From Spirochaetaceae bacterium (lineage in GTDB: Bacteria; Spirochaetota; Spirochaetia; Treponematales; Breznakiellaceae), in assembly GCA_031279015.1 (NCBI GenBank), contig JAITJI010000065.1, forward strand, positions 1-56,322: DNA of 56,322 nucleotides, written 5' to 3'. The translations under genes and the position numbers were made by a program. Below the pieces are notes generated by a model. The model was not told the origin of the DNA. It did not search any database and was given only the letters and a program-made list of their open reading frames with translations. Of this stretch, positions 24,643 through 34,144 are shown piece after piece (the first letter of the stretch is position 1; the number at the start of each line of letters is the position of its first letter).

Positions 24643-25310
24643 AAACGATATACGGACTCATAGTCCCCCGTATCGATCTGAATCAGCCTGGCAGGATTAC
24701 CCCTTTCATCCCGGACGCCAAGGGGTAATTCGGCGATCCTGTACACCGGGGTATGTCCTACGATCTGACTGTAACCCGGCAGGGGGCTCTCCAGCAGTGA
24801 CCGGAGCCGTATCCAGATGGGACTCTGGGTGATATCATCTCCGGTATTATCGATTCCGTCAAAGGCCAGAATGTTCCGATCCCGGTTAAAGCCCTCATTT
24901 AGTTTCGTTACGCCTGTTATGCCCAGGGGCCGCATCTTCTGCATAAAGGCTGCGGAAACCCCCGCATGGGAGAGAATATACCCCTCGCCGGTAAGGTACA
25001 CCACCTTCAGAAGATCGATATTGTCTTCCAGGATCCCATTGATGCGGCCATAGTGCCTGTGCTGAAAACCGGAATACCGCTGGGGAAAGATCCGTCCCAA
25101 ATAGTGGTAATCATGATTCCCCAAACACAACCTTATCCGGGGATCCTCCCGGGCGGCTTTACAGATATCCTGAAAATTATGGTACTGTCCGGCAAAAGAT
25201 ACCGTAAAACTGTCGAAATAATCACCCAAAATATAGAATTCGCTGAAATCTTCATCCAGGTAATGTTTCCAAAAATCCCTGCCATGTACATCTCCAATGG
25301 CCAGACGCAT
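24639..25310 (-). CDS. Calcineurin-like metallophosphoesterase
   Basis: 223 residues. All five motifs of the family are present: GDVHGRDFW, GDYFDS, GNHDYH, SHAGVS and VGHTPVY, which ligate two metals. The group includes PrpE-type and Ser/Thr or Ap4A phosphatases; substrate cannot be named. ATG 25310 (MRLAIGDVHG) is chosen because GGAGGGGGGA sits just upstream and the family starts here; an ORF extends to 25370. Last gene of the reverse cluster mfd-HAD-plsC-phosphoesterase. Confidence 0.85.
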   Translation of the reverse strand: MRLAIGDVHGRDFWKHYLDEDFSEFYILGDYFDSFTVSFAGQYHNFQDICKAAREDPRIRLCLGNHDYHYLGRIFPQRYSGFQHRHYGRINGILEDNIDLLKVVYLTGEGYILSHAGVSAAFMQKMRPLGITGVTKLNEGFNRDRNILAFDGIDNTGDDITQSPIWIRLRSLLESPLPGYSQIVGHTPVYRIAELPLGVRDERGNPARLIQIDTGDYESVYRF

Positions 25311-25423
25311 CTCTATCCCCCCTCCGCCGGAGACAAGCCCCGGGAGGAAGCGATATACCGGCCCATCCATGGCGGCAAAGGTTTTTCAGGTAAACCGTGT
25401 CTCAAGGTCTCGATCCTGCCTCC

Positions 25424-26149
25424 TCAACTTTCCAGAGCTTCGGAAATGACCTTCCGGACCTGATCGGACAGGGTCCTCCTCCGCTCCTCCGGCGGTATTT
25501 CCACAGTTATGATAGACTTACCGAAGATAACCCTGACGGGCAGGGCGCAGACCCGGTGGGTCTTTTCAAAAACCTCATAACTGCCGGTAATAGCCACGGG
25601 CACAATGGGCGCTTCCGCCCTGGTTGCCAGCTTAAATGAACCGGGATGAAAGGGAAGCAGCCCCTGGCCCTTGCTCCGGTGGCCTTCGGGAAAGATGATC
25701 ATGGCGCCCCCGGCCCTTATCCGCTCTACCCCTGCCTGTATGGTACCAACCGCCTTGCGGACAGTATTTCTGTCGATAAAGAGACCGCCGATAAGGAGGA
25801 TCCAGATATTCAAAAAGGGGATAAGGGCCAGTTCCTTTTTTGCAATAAAACCGATGGGTCTGCCGGCATAGGCTAAAAGGAGAATGATATCAAAGATACT
25901 CCCATGGTTACTGACAAAACAGATCCCCCCCCTTGGAGGAATATTTTCCCTGCCCAGCACGGTAAGCTTGCAGCCGGTCAGTCCGATGAGCAGCAGGGAC
26001 CAGAACTGGGCAATTTTGTACACCACCAGGTCCATTCGTTTTTTCAAACCCAGGCTGCTTAAAATAAAAATGAGCAGCCCCATGGGTACAATCAGAATCA
26101 TCGGCAGACCTACCACAGAAAAGATAGCGATTGTTTTAATCAGCGCCAT
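25424..26149 (-). CDS. plsC: 1-acyl-sn-glycerol-3-phosphate acyltransferase
   Basis: 241 residues. Transfers an acyl chain to lysophosphatidic acid to form phosphatidic acid in membrane lipid synthesis. An N-terminal membrane helix pair (FSVVGLPMILIVPMGLLIFILS) precedes the acyltransferase motifs: SNHGSIFD (HX4D), the GGLFIDR block and FPEGHRSK. ATG follows GGAGGAAG. HAD hydrolase lies 24 bases upstream, so they are co-transcribed. Confidence 0.9.
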   Translation of the reverse strand: MALIKTIAIFSVVGLPMILIVPMGLLIFILSSLGLKKRMDLVVYKIAQFWSLLLIGLTGCKLTVLGRENIPPRGGICFVSNHGSIFDIILLLAYAGRPIGFIAKKELALIPFLNIWILLIGGLFIDRNTVRKAVGTIQAGVERIRAGGAMIIFPEGHRSKGQGLLPFHPGSFKLATRAEAPIVPVAITGSYEVFEKTHRVCALPVRVIFGKSIITVEIPPEERRRTLSDQVRKVISEALES

Positions 26150-26173
26150 AGGCTTCCTCCGCCCTGGGGTTTC

Positions 26174-26791
26174 TTAGAACACCACATGCTGTTTTAGTAT
26201 TTCCTCCGCCGTCAGGGGATCCTGCCACACAAAGGCATTGATTCCCAAAGACAGGGCGGCGTCAACGTTCACCCGGATATCATCAAAAAAAATAATTTCC
26301 CCCGGCCTACAGTCCAGGGCCGAGATGAGAGACCTGTAGATGGCCTCTTCAGGTTTTACCGTACCGGTTTCACAGGAGAAGATCCCCGCATCGGGAAGGC
26401 GGAAAACCGGCATATTTTCCCGGGCCATGGCGAGGAAGTCCCAGGGCATATTGGACAGGATGCCCAGCATGGTCCCCCCGGCCTTTATCCGCTCCATGAG
26501 CCGCACAGTCTCCCCGTTTATCCGGGACCAGCCTGCAATATCCATGGCCCCCATCCTTTCAAGGACCGCCGCATCCACCCTCACACCCCCGTGGCGGAGC
26601 AAGGTTTCGTAGTAGCCGCTAGCGCTGACCAGACCCCGGTCGTAATCGGGGCGGAAACGCAAGGCCAGATCTTCCATGGTTTTTACCGGAAGCCCCGCGA
26701 GGGCCGCAATATCCCTGGCAACCGAATCCTCCGGGGGCAGGCTTATCACCTTCCCGTAATCAAAAACCACCGCTTCTATGCCGCCCTTCAC
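26174..26791 (-). CDS. HAD-superfamily hydrolase, YihX-like (subfamily IA)
   Basis: 205 residues. HAD phosphatase motifs: VVFDYGKV (motif I, nucleophile Asp; second position is Gly-side as in YihX), ILSNMPWD (motif II), TVKPEEAIY (motif III Lys) and FFDDIRVNVDAA (motif IV). Members dephosphorylate small sugar phosphates such as alpha-glucose-1-phosphate. GTG 26791 is chosen: GGGGGAA lies upstream and the catalytic fold starts 5 residues in; a longer frame from ATG 26845 has no ribosome site. Confidence 0.8.
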   Translation of the reverse strand: MKGGIEAVVFDYGKVISLPPEDSVARDIAALAGLPVKTMEDLALRFRPDYDRGLVSASGYYETLLRHGGVRVDAAVLERMGAMDIAGWSRINGETVRLMERIKAGGTMLGILSNMPWDFLAMARENMPVFRLPDAGIFSCETGTVKPEEAIYRSLISALDCRPGEIIFFDDIRVNVDAALSLGINAFVWQDPLTAEEILKQHVVF

Positions 26792-26898
26792 CCGAATTTC
26801 CCCCGTATTCCTCCGCTGCCCCGGAGATCTCCTATAGTCTATCATAAAAAAGGGAATCTGACTATAAGACCAAAGGACGGCGGAACAAGGGCGCCGGC

Positions 26899-29800
26899 TT
26901 AGCCAGCCAGGGCCGCCAGTTTTTCCCTGATAAATTCACTTTTTTCCTTGAGACCGATATTCCCGGTTTGCAGGGTCAGCACGTTGGGGGCCCTGGGGTC
27001 AAGTTTTACCTTCCCGGAGGATTCCTGCATAAGCCGGATCAGCCGTTCCACCTTTACCCGGGAAACCCTGCCGAATTCCACCCGTACAAGCCCTCCCCGC
27101 TCTTTCAGGGAGGCAACCGATAGTTCCCGGCAGATGATCCGGATCTCCGCCAGGGCCAGGAGGGAGGCCGCCTCATCAGGAGGCGGACCGAAACGGTCAA
27201 GCATCTCGGCGTAGACCCGTTCTAATTCGTCCTTGGTTTTGACGGCGGCGATCTTCTTGTAGACCTCCATCTTCTCCTGGGCGGAATCGATGTACGTGTC
27301 GGGGATAAAGGCGGAATACTCCAGCTCCAGAAGGGTTTCGGTTTCCGCCTCATAGTGCTCATCCTCCAGACGGCGTATCGCCTCATCCAACAGACGCAGG
27401 TAGAGGTCAAAACCGACGGAGTAGATGTCCCCAGACTGCTCCCGGCCCAGGAGATTCCCCGCCCCCCGGATCTCCATGTCCTTCATGGCAATCTTGAAAC
27501 CCGACCCCAACTCGGTAAAATCGGAGATCACCTGAAGGCGCTTCATGGCCACTTCCGAGAGAGCCCGGTCCTTGGGGTAAAAGAGATAGGCGTAGGCCAC
27601 CCGGTCGGAACGGCCAACCCGGCCCCGGAGTTGGTAGAGCTGGGAAACCCCGTACATGTCCGCCCGGTCAATGATGATCGTGTTCACGTTGGGGATGTCG
27701 ATGCCGTTTTCGATGATCGGGGTGGATACCAGGATGTGGAAACCACCGTGGATAAACCGGTGCATCACATCCTCCAAATCCCGGCTGTCCATCTGGCCGT
27801 GGGCGGTATCCACCAGCATCTCCGGAACCAGATGTTCAATCTTAATCCGGGTTTCATTGAGGCTCTCCACCCGGTTGTGGAGAAAAAAGACCTGTCCTCC
27901 CCGTTCAGCCTCCCGGCGGATAGCGGCGGCAAGCCGTTCATCATCGAATTCTTCGATTACCGTTTCGATGGGATGCCGGTTTTGGGGGGGAGTGGCCAGG
28001 AGGCTCATGTCCCGGATCTTGAGGAGACTCATGTGGAGGGTCCGGGTGATGGGGGTGGCGCTCAGGGTAAGGCAATCCACGTTGGTTTTGAACTCCTTGA
28101 GCCGTTCCTTGTCTTTGACCCCGAAGCGCTGCTCTTCATCGATCACCAGGAGGCCCAGATCCTTAAAGATCACATCCCGCTGGATGATCCGGTGGGTTCC
28201 CACGATAATATCGATCCCGCCGTTTTTCAGTTCCGCAAGGATCCGTTTTGCTCTACCCCGATCCACAAAGCGGGAGAGCATGCCCAAGCGTACCGGAAAC
28301 TGGGAAAACCGTTCCCGGAAGTTTTCATAGTGCTGTTCCGCCAGAATGGTGGTAGGGGCCAAAAAGGCCACCTGCTTTCCCCCCATGACGGCCTTGAAGC
28401 AGGCCCGGACCGCTACCTCGGTCTTGCCGTAGCCCACGTCCCCGCAGATGAGCCGATCCATGGGGTGCGGGCTCTCCATATCCGCCTTGATCTCCTCCAC
28501 GCAACGGAGCTGATCCGCGGTTTCCTCAAAGGGGAAGGCCGCCTCAAACACAGTCTGCCATTCCGTATCCCGGGGGAAGGGGAAGCCCCGGGCGGCTTTC
28601 CGTTTGGAGTAGAGGACAATGAGCCGTTCCGCAATATCCTCTACCGATTTTTTGACCCGTCCCTTCCGGTTTTCCCAGCTTTTGGAGCCCAACTTGTCCA
28701 GCCGGGGCGGCGCCCCCTCGTTACCGATGTAACGCTGTACCAGGTTAACCTGCTCAATGGGGACAAAGACCACCTCATCTCCCAGATACTCAAGCTTCAC
28801 ATAGTCCCGCTCATGCCCCAGGGCCCGGATTCGCTCAATCCCCTTGAAGAGACCGATCCCGTAGTTCAGGTGGACCACATAGTCCCCGGGGTTAAGCTCT
28901 ACAAAGGTGTCGATGACCGCGCTGCGGACCTGTTTGAGGGAACGGGGGGGGCGTCTCCGCCGGCCAAAGATCTCATTTTCCTGCACCACCATGAGCTTGA
29001 TCCCCGGAAGCGAGAATCCTGCGGAGAGGGGCGCCGCAAACACCGCCGGCAGAAGGGGGGCAGCGGCGGGGCGGCCCTTCTCCTCCTGCGACAGATCCGT
29101 CAGGAGTTCCCGGATACGGCCGGCCTGCACATCCGATTCCGCAGCTATGACAAGCCGCCAGCCCTGAGCCATGAGGGCGCCGAATTCCTCCTTCAGATAG
29201 TTGATGTTCCCAAAAAAACTCCGGGACGGGTCACAGGAAAGCTCCAGCCGGACCGCCCCCGCCTCACCGCCTCCCTTGATGGTCATAAAGGAAACCCGGC
29301 GGGGGATCCGGGAGAGGAGATCGCTGAATTTGAGGAGGATCCGGTGGGGGGCGGGCAATTCACGGCTTGGCGGATGTCCGCCGGGCCTGGCCGCCCCGGC
29401 TTTGGCTGACCCTGACCCGGCCGGCCCTGCCTTTGAACCGGACCCCGGCTCCGGGGAAATTGCCCGAAGCGCTGCCCGGTAGAGACCTTCGTATTCCCGG
29501 TCCAGGGCTTCCTGGGCGTTTTCCAGCCGTTCCCGGTCAACATAACAGACGGCTCCCCCGGCGCCGAAGTAGTCCGTGAGCGCCACGGGAAAGCCCCCGG
29601 GATTCTCAAAGGCCAGGGGGAAGAAGAGTTCCTCCCCGCCGGCTTCCCGGCGGGTCATCAGATCCTCCAGAAAAACCCGGCCCTTGCCGGGGAATTCCTC
29701 AAAAAAACTCAGGTTACGGCTCAGGGCCTCAATCCGGTCATCGGTCCAGACAACCTCCTTGACCGGCCGGAGCGTCAGTTCATCCACCCGCTCCAGACCG

Positions 29801-30447
29801 CTCTGATCCCGGGGATCAAAGCGCTTGATGGATTCCACGGTATCAAAATTGAACAGTACCCGGTAGGCGTCATCATCCCCTCCCATAAAGATATCCAGGA
29901 CCTCCCCCCGGAGGGCGAATTCCCCATGCACCTGGACCCGGGGAGTCCTGATGTACCCGTAACTCACCAGGGTTTCGGAAAGACGGAAGGTATCGATCTT
30001 TCCGCCGGGACGCAGGGTCAGCAGGAGGCGCCGGATATACTCCGGCGGCGGAAGGGGGGTTAAATAGGCCCGTTCAGAGGCCACCACTATGCCCCGATCC
30101 TCCCGGACAAGGGAAGCCAGGACCCGGGTCCGTTCACCAAAAACCGTTGAAAGAGGGGCCATTTCCCGGTATGGCATGGTTCCCCACCAGGGGAAGAGGT
30201 CCGCCTCTACCCCCAGGGTCCTGAGATCTGAGATCAGCTCCTCCGCTTCCCGATCCGTAGGGGTAACCACGAGAAACCGGCCGGGAAAGGAACGAAAGAG
30301 CATCCCCGTAAGGACGGCGGTAAATGCCCCTTCGGAGCCCTCCAGTTCCAGAGGGAAAACCCCCTCCCTACAGGCGGCAAGGACTCTGACACCCTCCGGC
30401 GATGTCCACAGGGCATCGAGGAAGGCAGGAAAGGATAAGGTATTCAT
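26899..30447 (-). CDS. mfd: Transcription-repair coupling factor
   Basis: 1182 residues, normal length. Mfd pushes stalled RNA polymerase off DNA and recruits UvrA. Seen in order: UvrB-like N-terminal region; polymerase-interacting domain (LNPGDYVVHLNYGIGLFKGI); SF2 motor with Walker A GDVGYGKTEVAV, DEEQ box (VIDEEQRFG) and SATPITRTL; helicase motif VI (QLRGRVGRSDR); RecG-like TRG region with GAGNLLGREQSG; and the TRCF C-terminal domain. A Gly/Ala/Pro-rich insert (about 335-360) is not usual. ATG follows GGAAGG. It heads a cluster with HAD, plsC and phosphoesterase genes. Confidence 0.95.
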   Translation of the reverse strand: MNTLSFPAFLDALWTSPEGVRVLAACREGVFPLELEGSEGAFTAVLTGMLFRSFPGRFLVVTPTDREAEELISDLRTLGVEADLFPWWGTMPYREMAPLSTVFGERTRVLASLVREDRGIVVASERAYLTPLPPPEYIRRLLLTLRPGGKIDTFRLSETLVSYGYIRTPRVQVHGEFALRGEVLDIFMGGDDDAYRVLFNFDTVESIKRFDPRDQSGLERVDELTLRPVKEVVWTDDRIEALSRNLSFFEEFPGKGRVFLEDLMTRREAGGEELFFPLAFENPGGFPVALTDYFGAGGAVCYVDRERLENAQEALDREYEGLYRAALRAISPEPGSGSKAGPAGSGSAKAGAARPGGHPPSRELPAPHRILLKFSDLLSRIPRRVSFMTIKGGGEAGAVRLELSCDPSRSFFGNINYLKEEFGALMAQGWRLVIAAESDVQAGRIRELLTDLSQEEKGRPAAAPLLPAVFAAPLSAGFSLPGIKLMVVQENEIFGRRRRPPRSLKQVRSAVIDTFVELNPGDYVVHLNYGIGLFKGIERIRALGHERDYVKLEYLGDEVVFVPIEQVNLVQRYIGNEGAPPRLDKLGSKSWENRKGRVKKSVEDIAERLIVLYSKRKAARGFPFPRDTEWQTVFEAAFPFEETADQLRCVEEIKADMESPHPMDRLICGDVGYGKTEVAVRACFKAVMGGKQVAFLAPTTILAEQHYENFRERFSQFPVRLGMLSRFVDRGRAKRILAELKNGGIDIIVGTHRIIQRDVIFKDLGLLVIDEEQRFGVKDKERLKEFKTNVDCLTLSATPITRTLHMSLLKIRDMSLLATPPQNRHPIETVIEEFDDERLAAAIRREAERGGQVFFLHNRVESLNETRIKIEHLVPEMLVDTAHGQMDSRDLEDVMHRFIHGGFHILVSTPIIENGIDIPNVNTIIIDRADMYGVSQLYQLRGRVGRSDRVAYAYLFYPKDRALSEVAMKRLQVISDFTELGSGFKIAMKDMEIRGAGNLLGREQSGDIYSVGFDLYLRLLDEAIRRLEDEHYEAETETLLELEYSAFIPDTYIDSAQEKMEVYKKIAAVKTKDELERVYAEMLDRFGPPPDEAASLLALAEIRIICRELSVASLKERGGLVRVEFGRVSRVKVERLIRLMQESSGKVKLDPRAPNVLTLQTGNIGLKEKSEFIREKLAALAG

Positions 30448-30462
30448 ATCGACCTTCCGATT

Positions 30463-30475
30463 ACTATAATATAGT
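30463..30475. promoter_or_regulatory. Palindromic -10 region between mfd and secreted-protein gene
   Basis: ACTATA-A-TATAGT is a perfect 13-bp palindrome in the 60-bp divergent spacer. It contains TATAAT forward and TATAGT/TATATT in reverse, so both genes may start from it. No good -35 box is visible for either direction. Confidence 0.35.
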
Positions 30476-30507
30476 ATTGTTTTTTTTTCTATAAATGGAG
30501 TTTCAAG

Positions 30508-31491
30508 GTGAAACAGATATCCCTTTTATGTATCCCCCTTGCCGGAATGCTGCTTACCGGAACACTGGCCGCAACAGAAGCCCAGCCGCCCGTACCCGGC
30601 GGAGCTTCCTCCGTCTCTGTAGGCATCCGGTACTACGACAAGCGCATTTACTACGTGGAGGATGCCCCCATATTCGTACTGGTGACCCTTACAAACAGGG
30701 GTCCTGCAACCTACCGGTTCAAACTGGCGGATGAACGGGCCTGGTCCGTGGATTTTGATGTCAGGACCGTATCCAACCGGGTTTTAGAGCCCGCGGAACT
30801 GCTGGTGCGGAAACGGACCGAAAGCCGGCAAATTTTTTTCCGGGAAGTTGTGGTTGAAAGCGGGGAATCCTTCTCCTTTGTGGAGGATCTCCGGGATTAT
30901 GCGGCGCTGAACCAGAGCGGCGCCTTTGTTGTGCAGGCCCGGATCTACCCGGAACTGTACCGCAGCCCCGGCGTTCAGCCCCTGGAATCAAACCGTCTCA
31001 GCCTCAACCTCCGGCCTCCCCTGCTGCCCGGTCCTGACGGTATCCCCCTGGAGATGGACCAGGAGACCAACGCCATCCTGGTTCGGGAAAAATTGCCCCC
31101 GGATGAAACAATCCGGTATATCCTCACCGCCCGGCAAAAGGAGCAATGGGAAAAATTCTTCCTCTACCTGGACCTGGATGTCATGATCTCCCGGGACGGC
31201 AGCCGCCAGCGGCAGTGGCTTGCGGAATCTGAGGAAGGCCGCCGCCGGATGCTGGCCCGTTACCGGCAGGATCTGCAGAGCAGCGTGGTGGATGGGGATA
31301 TCGCCACTATTCCCATGACCTTTGAAATTGAACGGACCACCTATGGCGCCGAAGAAGGTACCGTTGTGGTACTAGAAAAATTTAAAACAGGAGATTATAT
31401 TGAGAGGAAGAGATATACATATTATTTGCACCGGAAAGACGATATTTGGACAGTTATTGACTATTCGGTGGTGAATTTGGGGACTGAATGA
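30508..31491 (+). CDS. Secreted protein of unknown function
   Basis: 327 residues from GTG 30508 with TGGAG upstream. A signal peptide (KQISLLCIPLAGMLLTGTLA, cleavage near ATEAQ) leads to a beta-rich domain (SVGIRYYDKRIYYVEDAPIF, LTNRGPATYRFKLADERAWSV) that looks like an immunoglobulin-like fold, then a charged helical region and a final beta part (FKTGDYIERKRYTYYLHRKD). I do not recognise the family. The PilZ gene starts in its stop codon (ATGA), so the two are tied in expression. Confidence 0.65.
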   Translation: MKQISLLCIPLAGMLLTGTLAATEAQPPVPGGASSVSVGIRYYDKRIYYVEDAPIFVLVTLTNRGPATYRFKLADERAWSVDFDVRTVSNRVLEPAELLVRKRTESRQIFFREVVVESGESFSFVEDLRDYAALNQSGAFVVQARIYPELYRSPGVQPLESNRLSLNLRPPLLPGPDGIPLEMDQETNAILVREKLPPDETIRYILTARQKEQWEKFFLYLDLDVMISRDGSRQRQWLAESEEGRRRMLARYRQDLQSSVVDGDIATIPMTFEIERTTYGAEEGTVVVLEKFKTGDYIERKRYTYYLHRKDDIWTVIDYSVVNLGTE

Positions 31492-32273
31492 AGCTGTTAT
31501 TGATCCTGGGCTCTGATGATGTGCTTGATCTCATTTCCCGGAACATAAAACCGCTGGGATTCGACCTGATCCGTTACCGGTATGTGATCAAGGCGATGGA
31601 TAATATTGACGAGATAGATCCTACGGCTATTATCATCAGCGCCCAGGACTTTCCCCGGCACTGGAAGATACTGTTGCAATACGTCCGGGCCGAACGCTCA
31701 AAGGATGTATGTCCCATCATCATCCTCAGGGGGGACAATTTCTCCCTGGAGGATGCTTCCAAGGCTTTTTTTATCGGTGCAAACGGCATCGTTTCAGAAA
31801 ATCTGGTCTTTGCCGGAGAAATGCACCGCCTCCAGAACATTCTCTCCCGCTACGTCAATGTGGAGGAGAAACGCAAAGCCCGGCGCTATGAAGCCGAAAC
31901 CTGGACCCGCTTTGGTCTCTGTGTAGCCAACCCGTTGAATAAGATTATCATCATAGGTACGGTAAAAACCCTCTCCACCACCGGCATTTCCTTTGCTCCC
32001 TATGATCAGGAACTCATAGAAAATATCCCCCCGGATGAGGAGGTTGGCGAATGCTCCCTCCGGGTGGGGGATGATATCATTTCTCCCATCTGCCGGGTGG
32101 TCCGCAAAGAACCGGTCCTGTCTATGGAATTTATCTTTTTATCCGGGAACGATCAGATAATTCTGGACAACTATCTGGGCAGCCTGTCTCTGGCGGAATC
32201 AAAGGCGCGGAATGAAAAGGCGGCCCAAAAACGGCGGAAAATGCAGGCGGCGTTCAGCATGCCTATCGCATAG
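31488..32273 (+). CDS. Degenerate receiver-like domain plus PilZ domain protein
   Basis: 261 residues. Residues 1-120 follow a response-regulator fold (LLLILGSDDVLDLIS, IIIISAQDFP, PIIILRGDN, FFIGANGIVSENL) but Ser replaces the phospho-accepting Asp at the end of strand 3. Residues 130-235 look like PilZ: R-K-A-R-R (the RxxxR part) and TLSTTGISF, where the usual (D/N)xSxxG has Thr in first place. PilZ domains bind cyclic di-GMP; binding here may be weakened. A basic helix closes the protein. Overlaps the secreted-protein gene by 4 bases. Confidence 0.7.
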   Translation: MKLLLILGSDDVLDLISRNIKPLGFDLIRYRYVIKAMDNIDEIDPTAIIISAQDFPRHWKILLQYVRAERSKDVCPIIILRGDNFSLEDASKAFFIGANGIVSENLVFAGEMHRLQNILSRYVNVEEKRKARRYEAETWTRFGLCVANPLNKIIIIGTVKTLSTTGISFAPYDQELIENIPPDEEVGECSLRVGDDIISPICRVVRKEPVLSMEFIFLSGNDQIILDNYLGSLSLAESKARNEKAAQKRRKMQAAFSMPIA

Positions 32274-32320
32274 GGTAAGCACCGGAGCCCCCATACAGTC
32301 TTTGCTGAACCCCGGACTAA

Positions 32321-32392
32321 AGGCGCCGGGCAGAATCGAACTGCCGCATAATGGTTTTGCAGACCACTCCCTTACCGCTTGGGTACGGCGCC
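32321..32392 (-). tRNA. tRNA-Cys (anticodon GCA)
   Basis: Read on the reverse strand, 72 bases fold as a cloverleaf. Acceptor GGCGCCG/CGGCGCC; D-arm CCC/GGG; anticodon arm GTGGT/ACCAT with loop CTGCAAA (GCA); T-arm GGCAG-TTCGATT-CTGCC; discriminator T73, the identity base of cysteine tRNAs. CCA is not encoded. A promoter lies directly upstream. Confidence 0.95.
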
Positions 32393-32402
32393 GTATATCA
32401 TG

Positions 32403-32431
32403 ACCATACTAAAATTTGATAATTATGTCTA
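32403..32431 (-). promoter_or_regulatory. tRNA-Cys promoter
   Basis: Reverse-strand TAGACA (32426-32431), 17-bp spacer, TATGGT (32403-32408). The start falls within a few bases of the mature 5' end at 32392. Confidence 0.6.
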
Positions 32432-32571
32432 TAGCCGCATCCACATCCATACCGCCCGCGCCGCCGGCCAGAGCATCCGCGTATTAACCGCCCCAAGGAC
32501 CTTGTAAAGGGAGAACCTTCTATATGAAAAATCTTCTACCCCCTCGATACCAAACGCTGATCAAGGTGGTT

Positions 32572-32599
32572 TTGAAACTACCTCGATTTATAGTATACT
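32572..32599 (+). promoter_or_regulatory. Promoter of the MlrC-like gene
   Basis: TTGAAA (32572-32577), 16-bp spacer, TATACT (32594-32599). The expected leader is about 15 bases and contains GGAGG (32608-32612). Confidence 0.6.
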
Positions 32600-32620
32600 T
32601 AACTTCCGGAGGATCTATCC

Positions 32621-34144
32621 ATGCGTATACTCTCAGGCGGTATCAGCCATGAATCCAATTCCCTGAATCCTATCATCACGGGGGAAGATGATTTTGTCGT
32701 ACTCCGGGGAAACGAAATTTCCAGAAGAAGCGTATTTTCCCGCCATTCATCTGCGGGAATCATTGAAACACTGCAAAAGGGCGGAGCGGAAGTTATTCCC
32801 ACCGTGCTGGCCAGAGCGGTGCCTAACGGCGTAGTCTCAGCGGCGTTTTATGGGAAGATCAAGGCTGAAATGCTCCAAGCCGCCGGGGAAGCATTGAAAC
32901 AGGGGCCCATTGACGGGGTCTGCCTTGCCCTTCACGGTTCCATGAAGGTTGAAGGCGGTCTCTGCGCCGAAGGGGATCTCTGCCTTGCCCTGCGTGACCT
33001 CCTCCCCGGCATTCCCTTTACTGCGGCTTTGGACATGCACGCCACCATCACGCCGGCCTTGTTAAGGGCCGTTGACGGTTTTGCCGGTTACAAAACCGCA
33101 CCCCATGTGGATAGTTTTGAAACCGGGGTTCTTGCCGCAAGAATGCTCCTTGAAACCCTCAAGACCAGAAAGAAACTCTACACCGCTTCCCGGAGTGTTC
33201 CGGTAATGATAGCCGGGGAAAAATCCGAAAGCGCAGCCGAACCCATGGCTTCCCTCCTTGAAACCTGCAAAGCGCTGGAAAGGGATTCAGGAACGGACAA
33301 GACCGCCATACTTGCGGCGTCTATCCTCCTGGGTTTTCCCTGGGCCGACTGTGAATACAATGCGGTTACCATCCTGGTTTCGGCCTTTACGGAAAACAGG
33401 GCGGCTGCGGATAAGGCGGCGCGGGACCTGGCGGAAGCATTTTGGCGCCGCCGGAAGGAATTCAGTTTTCGTACCGAGTGCTACAATTCCCGGGAAGCCC
33501 TGGCCGCCGCCTGTACGGCAGTTCTGGAAAAGGGTGAGCGTCCTGTTTTTGTTTCAGATTCGGGTGACAATCCGACGGCAGGCGCAGCGGGAGACGCCAC
33601 AGAGGTGCTTGAAGAGATCCTCAGGATCCCGGATCGTATTGAAAAGCTCCCGACGCCCCTGCTTTACTCGGGTTTCTATGACGCCCCCGCCGTAGCCGCC
33701 TGTGTACAAGCCGGTGAAGGCGCCGAAATCGCCATCACCCTGGGCGGCAACTGGGACAAACTCAACGGCAAAAAACTCCCCTTCAGGGTGAGGGTGGAAA
33801 AAACAGTACGGGACTACGGCCCCTACAAGTCGGATCTTGCCCTGGTAAGACCGGCGCTGCCTTCTGCGGATCTGTGTAACATCCTCATCAGCGTTACATC
33901 AAAACACATAGGGTTTGGCGACGAAAATCTCCTCCCGGCTCTGGGGATCAACGCGGCGGATTACTGTCTGGTGGTAGTAAAGCTTGGATACCTGGAACCC
34001 TGTTTCCGTAAAATAGCCGCCCGGGCCATTATGGCAGCTTCCCGGGGCTGTTCCAACGAAATTCTTGAAACCATTCCCTATGAAAAGGTGAAACGTCCGC
34101 TATATCCTCTTGATCCCGGTATGGAATGGACGCCGGTAGTATAA
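32621..34144 (+). CDS. M81-family (MlrC-like) metallopeptidase
   Basis: 507 residues. The N-terminal MlrC domain (RILSGGISHESNSLNPI, ALDMHATITPALL with a likely metal-binding DxH) and the C-terminal MlrC/DUF1485 part (DSGDNPTAGAAGDATEVLEE) are both present. MlrC was named for degrading microcystin-derived peptides; most relatives act on unknown amides or small peptides. It is a single gene between tRNA-Cys and the transsulfuration operon; nothing in the context fixes a substrate. ATG follows GGAGG. Confidence 0.85.
   Translation: MRILSGGISHESNSLNPIITGEDDFVVLRGNEISRRSVFSRHSSAGIIETLQKGGAEVIPTVLARAVPNGVVSAAFYGKIKAEMLQAAGEALKQGPIDGVCLALHGSMKVEGGLCAEGDLCLALRDLLPGIPFTAALDMHATITPALLRAVDGFAGYKTAPHVDSFETGVLAARMLLETLKTRKKLYTASRSVPVMIAGEKSESAAEPMASLLETCKALERDSGTDKTAILAASILLGFPWADCEYNAVTILVSAFTENRAAADKAARDLAEAFWRRRKEFSFRTECYNSREALAAACTAVLEKGERPVFVSDSGDNPTAGAAGDATEVLEEILRIPDRIEKLPTPLLYSGFYDAPAVAACVQAGEGAEIAITLGGNWDKLNGKKLPFRVRVEKTVRDYGPYKSDLALVRPALPSADLCNILISVTSKHIGFGDENLLPALGINAADYCLVVVKLGYLEPCFRKIAARAIMAASRGCSNEILETIPYEKVKRPLYPLDPGMEWTPVV

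Noticed and set aside
27355-29409. 684-codon forward frame opposite mfd
   Set aside because: Antisense shadow of a GC-rich, firmly identified gene; composition is that of a mirrored reading frame.
32524-32649. Small forward frame starting ATG 32524
   Set aside because: It runs through the promoter and into the MlrC gene in another frame; no protein features.
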